In this document: positions 6,984 to 12,900 of the stretch, in pieces
Layout: each line of letters begins with the position of its first letter
Position numbering within the stretch: the stretch's first letter is position 1
From: Elusimicrobia bacterium RIFCSPLOWO2_01_FULL_59_12
GTDB lineage: Bacteria > Elusimicrobiota > Elusimicrobia > 2-01-FULL-59-12
Length of the DNA: 15,719 bases
Reading direction: 5' to 3'
NCBI GenBank assembly: GCA_001800075.1
Contig: MGUR01000062.1
Coordinates: 46,428-62,146, forward strand
The notes under the pieces: model-generated
Database searches by the model: none
What the model was told of the DNA's origin: nothing
Seen by the model: the letters and a program-made list of their open reading frames with translations, nothing else
Position numbers and translations under genes: made by a program

Positions 6984-7012
6984 TTGACAGAACGTGGTTT
7001 TCAGGGTATCAG
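6984..7012 (+). promoter_or_regulatory. Sigma70-type promoter of the riboswitch operon
   Basis: A perfect -35 TTGACA (6984-6989) is followed after exactly 17 bases by TATCAG (7007-7012, 4 of 6 to TATAAT). The predicted start of transcription is about 7018-7020, precisely where the riboswitch aptamer begins. This agreement between promoter and aptamer supports both calls. The TTG of the -35 can be misread as a start codon of the FecR frame. Confidence 0.75.
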
Positions 7013-7017
7013 TAACA

Positions 7018-7106
7018 GTCACGACAATAGCAAACCCCAAGTAATTGGGGGACGCAAAACCTCCGAGCCTAACGACGAATCGCCGAAGGCCAGCGGGGCT
7101 GCCGAA
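7018..7106 (+). ncRNA. Cyclic-di-GMP class I riboswitch (GEMM-I)
   Basis: The RNA matches the GEMM-I aptamer in order. CACGACAA (7020-7027) leads into GCAAACC (7030-7036). A hairpin CCCCAA/TTGGGG with a GTAA (GNRA) tetraloop (7035-7050) follows, then the hallmark GACGCAAA (7051-7058). CCTCCG (7060-7065) pairs with the CGGGG of AGCGGGG (7092-7098). GCCTAA (7067-7072), a pairing and tetraloop-receptor segment, faces AAGGC (7086-7090). The 3' part is GGGGCTGCCGA (7095-7105). The pattern runs parallel to the well-known Vibrio cholerae Vc2 aptamer, including the tetraloop. It ends about 4 bases before the likely ATG of the FecR gene, and no T-run terminator follows. Control is therefore probably at translation initiation, with GCGGGG the only Shine-Dalgarno-like stretch near and lying inside the aptamer. 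Whether ligand turns expression on or off is not decidable here. Confidence 0.92.
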
Positions 7107-7109
7107 CGA

Positions 7110-8768
7110 ATGAACCTATATGTGAAGAGGATGGGGGTCGTCCAGCGCGGAATCCTGCGAGCGGCGGGGGCGCTGGTATTTTTATGCCTTTTTGCGCCGC
7201 GCATCTATGCCGGACCCGCCGTGGTCGTTCAGTTGAAGGGCCATGCGGAACGGAAGCTGCAGGGATCCAACGACTGGGCTCTCGTCGAGCTCGGGGAGCG
7301 CCTTGCGGAAGGTACGGCGGTGATCACCGGCGAAAACTCGTCGGTGGACTTGGATCTGGACCAGGGCCACCGCCTGCGCGTCACGGCAGAGGCGCACTTG
7401 ACTCTCTCCTCCCTTCAAGCGGAAAAGACCAAAACCTACCTCCACAAGGGCAATGTCCTCTCGAAAGTCCGGCCTCTGAAGGGCCAGGAAAAATTCATGA
7501 TTCAGACGCCGAGCGCCGTCTGCGCCGTCCGCGGCACGGAATTCTGGACCGGCGTCAGCGACAAAGGCACCGCGGTCCAGGTCTATAAAGGGATGGTCGG
7601 GATGCTGGCCCCGGGAGGCGCTTCGGAACTGACCATCCGGGCCGGCGAAAGCGCGGGCATCCTGAGCGACGGCAGCGTGGTCCCGCCGCGTTCGGCGGCG
7701 ACGCGCGGCGCCTCCGATTCCCCCCTGGCCCGCGCCGCCCGCCATGAAGTCAGTCTCGACATGACGCGCCAGGAAGTCATGGCGGCCGCGGCGGCCGAAA
7801 TCCGGCTGGCGGAATACCGCGAAGGGAAAAGCTTGATCGATGTGGAGGGGCGCCGGGTGCGCCTCGAGGAATACATCATGCGCCCCCGGCCCAACGAATT
7901 TAAATTCGTCGTGCTGAATGAGCGCAAGGATCAGCTGGATTATTTCTTCTACCATGGGACCTTCAATCGGACGCTTCCCGCGGATCTATCGGTAGCGCTC
8001 CGGGACGTCTCCGGCCGCTTCGGGACGACCGCCCCGGACTATTACCTGACCGCCTATGAAATGGGCCAATCCAACACCCGGGACTCGGTGCGCGACACCG
8101 CGTCCGGGGGCCACCTGGTCAAAATCACGATCGATTCGAACGGCGATTACGTCCTGACCGATCCCACCGACCCAAGCAATACCCGGACCGTGACCGGCGT
8201 TGAAGACAACGGGGATGGGACCTACGATGTGTACAACCCGCTGGCCGACGCCTTTTCGATCGTCACCGCGGATCAATTAAGCGATGCGACCCGCTTCGGG
8301 GTTTACATGCCCGAAACCCGGACGTTTCAAAACCTTGGGGAAGGGGACACGTACTGGAAGACCCGCTTCAACTCCTACACGCACCAAATCAACAACAACA
8401 CAAAAATCTCATACGCCGCGGCCGGGGCGGCCAACATCCTGGCGGCGGCCACCCACGACGCGAACTGGACCTACGCGGGCGGTTTTGTTCTGCCGGTCAC
8501 CACGATCGACCCTTTGACGCTCGATGTCACGATCACCCATTATTACGGCGACGGCACCTTCGAGTCCTACCGCACCGTGCTGATCGACGACAACGGCCAC
8601 GTCGCTCCGCAGAGCGCCTTCGCCGGCGTGTCAACCGGGGCGGACTACAAAGGGGAATTGCTGAAGTGGAATTACGAACAGCAGGTATCGGCCACGGAAT
8701 TCGAGGGACGGAAAATCGACTTGGTCGTGGAGCCGAGGATTTTCATTCAATCGGGGTTGATTCAGTAA
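7110..8768 (+). CDS. Secreted FecR-domain protein, first gene of the riboswitch operon
   Basis: This 552-residue protein starts at ATG 7110, just after the riboswitch; GTG 7122 and ATG 7131 are alternatives. Upstream in-frame codons belong to promoter and aptamer and are not coding. A signal peptide covers about residues 1-34 (basic start, ALVFLCLFAP core, cleavage near YA-GP). A FecR domain follows at about 38-190, with the core FMIQTPSAVCAVRGTEFW (129-146) and the VYKGMVGML strand. The remaining 350 residues are not a family I recognise. They contain an Ala-rich helix with RRVRLEEYI, then a beta-rich part with IDSNGDYVLTD and EDNGDGTYDV turns. No sigma factor or TonB receptor lies next to it, so this is not a classic FecIRA relay. 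A structural or glycan-binding periplasmic role fits better. It is separated from the barrel gene by only 3 bases. Confidence 0.85.
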   Translation: MNLYVKRMGVVQRGILRAAGALVFLCLFAPRIYAGPAVVVQLKGHAERKLQGSNDWALVELGERLAEGTAVITGENSSVDLDLDQGHRLRVTAEAHLTLSSLQAEKTKTYLHKGNVLSKVRPLKGQEKFMIQTPSAVCAVRGTEFWTGVSDKGTAVQVYKGMVGMLAPGGASELTIRAGESAGILSDGSVVPPRSAATRGASDSPLARAARHEVSLDMTRQEVMAAAAAEIRLAEYREGKSLIDVEGRRVRLEEYIMRPRPNEFKFVVLNERKDQLDYFFYHGTFNRTLPADLSVALRDVSGRFGTTAPDYYLTAYEMGQSNTRDSVRDTASGGHLVKITIDSNGDYVLTDPTDPSNTRTVTGVEDNGDGTYDVYNPLADAFSIVTADQLSDATRFGVYMPETRTFQNLGEGDTYWKTRFNSYTHQINNNTKISYAAAGAANILAAATHDANWTYAGGFVLPVTTIDPLTLDVTITHYYGDGTFESYRTVLIDDNGHVAPQSAFAGVSTGADYKGELLKWNYEQQVSATEFEGRKIDLVVEPRIFIQSGLIQ

Positions 8769-8771
8769 GCC

Positions 8772-9980
8772 ATGCGCAAAGCGTTGTTCCTGATCGTTTC
8801 TTTGGCGTGCAGCGAGCGGGCCGCCGCCGTGGAGGTCAAGCCGGTGATCGATGCGCAAATCATGGGAGGGCAGAATTACTACAACGGCGCCGAAAGTTCG
8901 TTTGGTGGCGTGATGTCATTGACCGCCTCACCTTACACGAAGTTTAACGACCGCTGGAGCTTGGTCCCAATTTACGCGGGATCATACCGCGGCACCCAAC
9001 AGGTCGCCGACCTGGTGGGCGGAGGGACCCTCTTTCAGGACTCCCAAGGCCACATCTTTTCATCCAAACTGATCCGTTCCTTCTTCAACGGCCTGAAACT
9101 GAAGGTGTGGGGGGGGTACGGGATCGACCTGCTGCGCGAGACCCAAAATGAAAATTGGGGGAGAGGCCTTTATGACAGCCGCCGGGTTTTCGGCGGCGCG
9201 GAAGGGGAGTGGAGCTGGGCCAGCGACCGCACCGCGCGGCTGGCGTATGATCATTACCGGATCGGGTTTCCGAATTACGCGTCGCTGGAATCCAGCCAAA
9301 TCAACGCCGGGCTGGGCCGCGAATTGAGCGAACCGGATGTCCTGAATAATACCAACCATGCGTTAACCCTCGGCGCCCGCACGGGACTTCCCTGGAACGG
9401 ATACGCCGATCTCTCCGCGAGTTATACGCTGCGGCAATACCCGGACCAGCACCGGGTGATCGCCAGCGGTGATCTGGAGGGCGAAACCCGGCATGACAAT
9501 CTGCAGTCCCTTTCTACCCAGGGCACCTGGCCCGTCTTTGTAAAGTCCCACAAACGCCTCTTCACCTCCGCCGGCTACACCTGGTCGCGGCTTGATTCCG
9601 ATCAAAACAATTACGACACCGCCCAGGTGACCCTTAACCCCAACTTCTATTCCTATATGACGCACAGCCTGAACCACCGATGGACCCTGCTCATGGGTCC
9701 GGACGCCAGCCCCTGGGCGCTCAATTTGAACGGCTCCCTTTCGCGCCAGACCTATGCGGACCGCCGCACCCAGGACGCCGCAGGCGCCTACGGCGCCGGC
9801 GCCACGCGCGTGGATTCCGCTTATATCGGGCTGGGCGGGTCCTACCCCATCGCCAAAGGATTCAATCTGGCGGCCAACGCCTACTTCGGATGGAATGACT
9901 CCAACAACCAGGACAACCGCGTGTACCGGTACCACTACAACACGCAGACCTATCTGATGGGATTCACGTATGCGTACTAA
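8772..9980 (+). CDS. Outer-membrane beta-barrel protein
   Basis: This 402-residue protein has a signal peptide (MRKALFLIVSLACSERAAA, cleavage near residue 19). The rest of the chain is rich in alternating polar/hydrophobic strands with many Tyr, Trp, Asn and Gly residues. The C-terminus TYLMGFTYAY ends in an aromatic residue with alternating hydrophobics, the usual beta-signal for BAM-assisted insertion. Strand-like stretches such as GYADLSASYTLRQYP and KGFNLAANAYFGW support a barrel of perhaps 14-18 strands. I cannot place it in a named family. It starts 3 bases after the FecR gene with little ribosome binding site, and its last 11 bases overlap the start of the giant gene, so it is likely coupled in translation with both. 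In this context it may anchor, assemble or export the giant protein, but that is inference. Confidence 0.78.
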   Translation: MRKALFLIVSLACSERAAAVEVKPVIDAQIMGGQNYYNGAESSFGGVMSLTASPYTKFNDRWSLVPIYAGSYRGTQQVADLVGGGTLFQDSQGHIFSSKLIRSFFNGLKLKVWGGYGIDLLRETQNENWGRGLYDSRRVFGGAEGEWSWASDRTARLAYDHYRIGFPNYASLESSQINAGLGRELSEPDVLNNTNHALTLGARTGLPWNGYADLSASYTLRQYPDQHRVIASGDLEGETRHDNLQSLSTQGTWPVFVKSHKRLFTSAGYTWSRLDSDQNNYDTAQVTLNPNFYSYMTHSLNHRWTLLMGPDASPWALNLNGSLSRQTYADRRTQDAAGAYGAGATRVDSAYIGLGGSYPIAKGFNLAANAYFGWNDSNNQDNRVYRYHYNTQTYLMGFTYAY

Positions 9981-12900
9981 ACCGCTCCTCTTATCGTTTG
10001 CTTTTTCCCTGCTCACCGCCCCTTTTCTTCAGGCGTCGCCGATCAACCCGATGCCGGTCGAAGTCGGCTCGGACAGCATCAGGATGGCATGGGGCTTGCC
10101 GGGGTCGACGGACGGCTTTATCGTCGATGCGTCCTCCGAGCCGTTCCCGGCGGGCGCCCCGATCATTTCGTCCATTACCTTTGACGACACGGTTTCAAGC
10201 CTGACGGTCTCCCCCCTGCTCGCGAACACGACCTATCACCTCCGGGTGGGCGATCTGCAGCCGGGCGGCACCTTCTACGCGGTCGAGTTCTCCACGCTGC
10301 CGACGCTGACCGAACAGGTCAATGGCGCTCAGCTCACACAAACCTCTTCCTGGACCCTTCGAGCCAATTGGCTGGCCTTGGGGGCCGGAGGCGCCATCGG
10401 CTACACGCTGCAGGCGTCCACCAGTTCCGACTTCATGCCGGTCTCGATGACCACGATAACGTTCGATTTCGCCCAAACGACCATGACGCTGTCCGGGCTC
10501 CAGCCGGGAACGACCTACCATGTGCGCGTCGGCGCGCTCAATTGGGTCAACATGCCCAACTTCTTTGTGATGGGATCGACGGCCACCGCCGCTTCCACCT
10601 CCACAGCCGCCGGCAGCGGACTGGGAACGGCCGCGATCTTGCCCGCCACGGCGTCCGGCGGGGAGGTCGTGACCGCGACCGTGACCTTCACGGTCCCCTC
10701 TGTCGGCATGTCGGTGGGGGGCCGGTTGGAAGTCGGCCTGCCGTTTGGCTGGGGATCCTATCTGCAAACCACCAACCCCGGTCAAAACGGATACGTGCAA
10801 GTCACCAGCACGGCGGGGGTCAGCTTCACCGTGACCCCCTCCACCAGCCAAAGCGTTGTGATTGATCTGACATCAGGCTTTCTAGCGGCAGGGACCCAGG
10901 TTCAGGTCGCCGTCCAGAATATTTTCACGAATTGTCCTCCGCCCAATCAGGCACAGGCGGTCTGGGTGATGAAAAGCGCCATGGGAAGCGGAAGCGCCTT
11001 GTCGTCCATCGCCTCACCGCCGGTGCAGTCCTTTGTGCCGGGCCCCGCCAAGTGGCTGTCGTATGAACCCTGGTCCATTTTGACAGTGGCCGCGAATAAC
11101 CCCTCCCTGGCGCTGCGGCTGCAAATCAACGACAACTGCGGCCGGCCGGCGCTGACGTCCTCCTCAATAACGATCACGCTGAACGGTCTTATGCCCAACG
11201 GATCCTCCTCACCCGATACAGGCGTCGCCTTCTCGACCAGCAGCAATTTTGCTTCAACCGCCACGTTTGTAGGCATCCCGGCAGGGAGTTCCACGACCGC
11301 GTTCTATTACAGGACATCCACCATCGGGAACAGCCTGTCGATCCGGGGAGATTATCTCAGTCCCTTTGACGGCGCTTCCCAATCCATCTGGCGCACGGTC
11401 AATGTGCTTTCCAGCAGCTTTACGTTCATGAACCCCTCTGTGGACAGCGGGACGGCCGTCAACAACCAGACCTCCGTGACGATCTCTCCTAACGGCGACG
11501 GAATCGGCGACCTGGCGTTTATCCGATTCAATCCGTCGGATAACGCGATTCAATGGCACGTGATGATCTCCAGCGACAACTTCCAGACCCCCGTCCTCGA
11601 CTATTGGGGATATGGCCAGCCGTCAAGCAGCCTGGTCTGGAACGGCCGCAGTTTTCAAAACCAGCCCGTTTCAAACGGCGCCTACGCCGTCCGTCTTGAA
11701 ATCCCCGGCATGACCGCCGATAACTCGCTGTCCATCACCGTCAACACCGCCCAGATCACCGGGACCATTACGCTGGGCGGCGTTCCCGTTTCGCAGGCCT
11801 TCGTCAACGCGCAGCGCATCGGGGGAACCGGATACAGTTTCGCGGCCACCGACGCCGCCGGCGGCTACACGCTGCACGGGCTCTTGTCCGGATCGCTTTA
11901 CAACCTGTATGTCAACTATTGGAGCACCGCGACGCAAACAAACATCAACGGGCAGCGTTCCAACGTGACGGCGCCGGCCGCCAATCAGAACATCGCTCTG
12001 GCCAATCCCGCCGTCGTACGGGTGGCCGCGGTCCTGCCGAGCTCTTCTCCCGCCATGACCTTTGGATCCATCAACATCTACACTACCAACTACGCCCAGA
12101 ATTATTGGGGCAACCTCCGATTGCTGCCCGGAACGACCACGTCGGACAACGGGGACCCCTTCGTTCCCTCCACCTGGACCGTGATCAGCGTGGCGCCCGG
12201 CGCCTACCAGATGCGGCTTCAATTGCCGGGTTTTGACACCGACAATTCCGCTTTTACCGTGAGCGCCGGGCAGACGCATGACGTCGTCGTCAACCTGGCG
12301 ACGCGCGCCAGTATTTTCGGGAAGTTGACCCTGCCCGCTCCGACCCCCGTGCCGACTTGGATTTCCGTACAGGGAACGCCGCAAGGCTCCAACTTTGCAA
12401 CCGTATTTGGCGGCGCCTTCATCGACGTGGGCGTCTCAACCGGCATTTACAGCATCTATGCGGTCAGCCCCGGCACCTACAGCTTCATCGCGCAGGCGTT
12501 CGGCTATGCCCCCTTGAAAAGCACCGGCGTGGTGGTCGGATCGTCCAGCCTCGGCGATCCCCTCACCGGGGGCGGCCTCGATTTCACGGGATTCTCGACA
12601 GGGGGTCGAATCAACGGCACCCTGACCATCAACGGGAACACCACCGGCGAGGCCGATCCGATGACGTTGTGGGTGAGCGCCTATTCCCCTCAGCTCGGCC
12701 AAAACGCCTTTACCCAAGTGCAACTGGCGACCGATGCCGCGCAGACGCAATCGACGTTCACCATCGGGGGCCTCGCCAACGGGACGTATCAGGTTTTTCC
12801 TCCCTACCTGCCCGGATTTGAATCCGTCCCTGCCGGTTCGCGATCGGTCACCGTCACGGCAGGGACCGGGACGCTCAACATCGTTCTCAATGAAAACACC

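Noticed and set aside
6984..7109. Upstream extension of the FecR frame from TTG at 6984 (42 extra residues)
   Set aside because: The TTG is the first part of a TTGACA promoter box and the following codons are the c-di-GMP aptamer; the signal peptide makes sense only from about 7110.
7110..8768. Classic FecI-FecR-FecA iron-signalling module
   Set aside because: No ECF sigma factor is seen, the barrel lacks a TonB box or plug domain, and the FecR protein has a signal peptide rather than a cytoplasmic anti-sigma tail.
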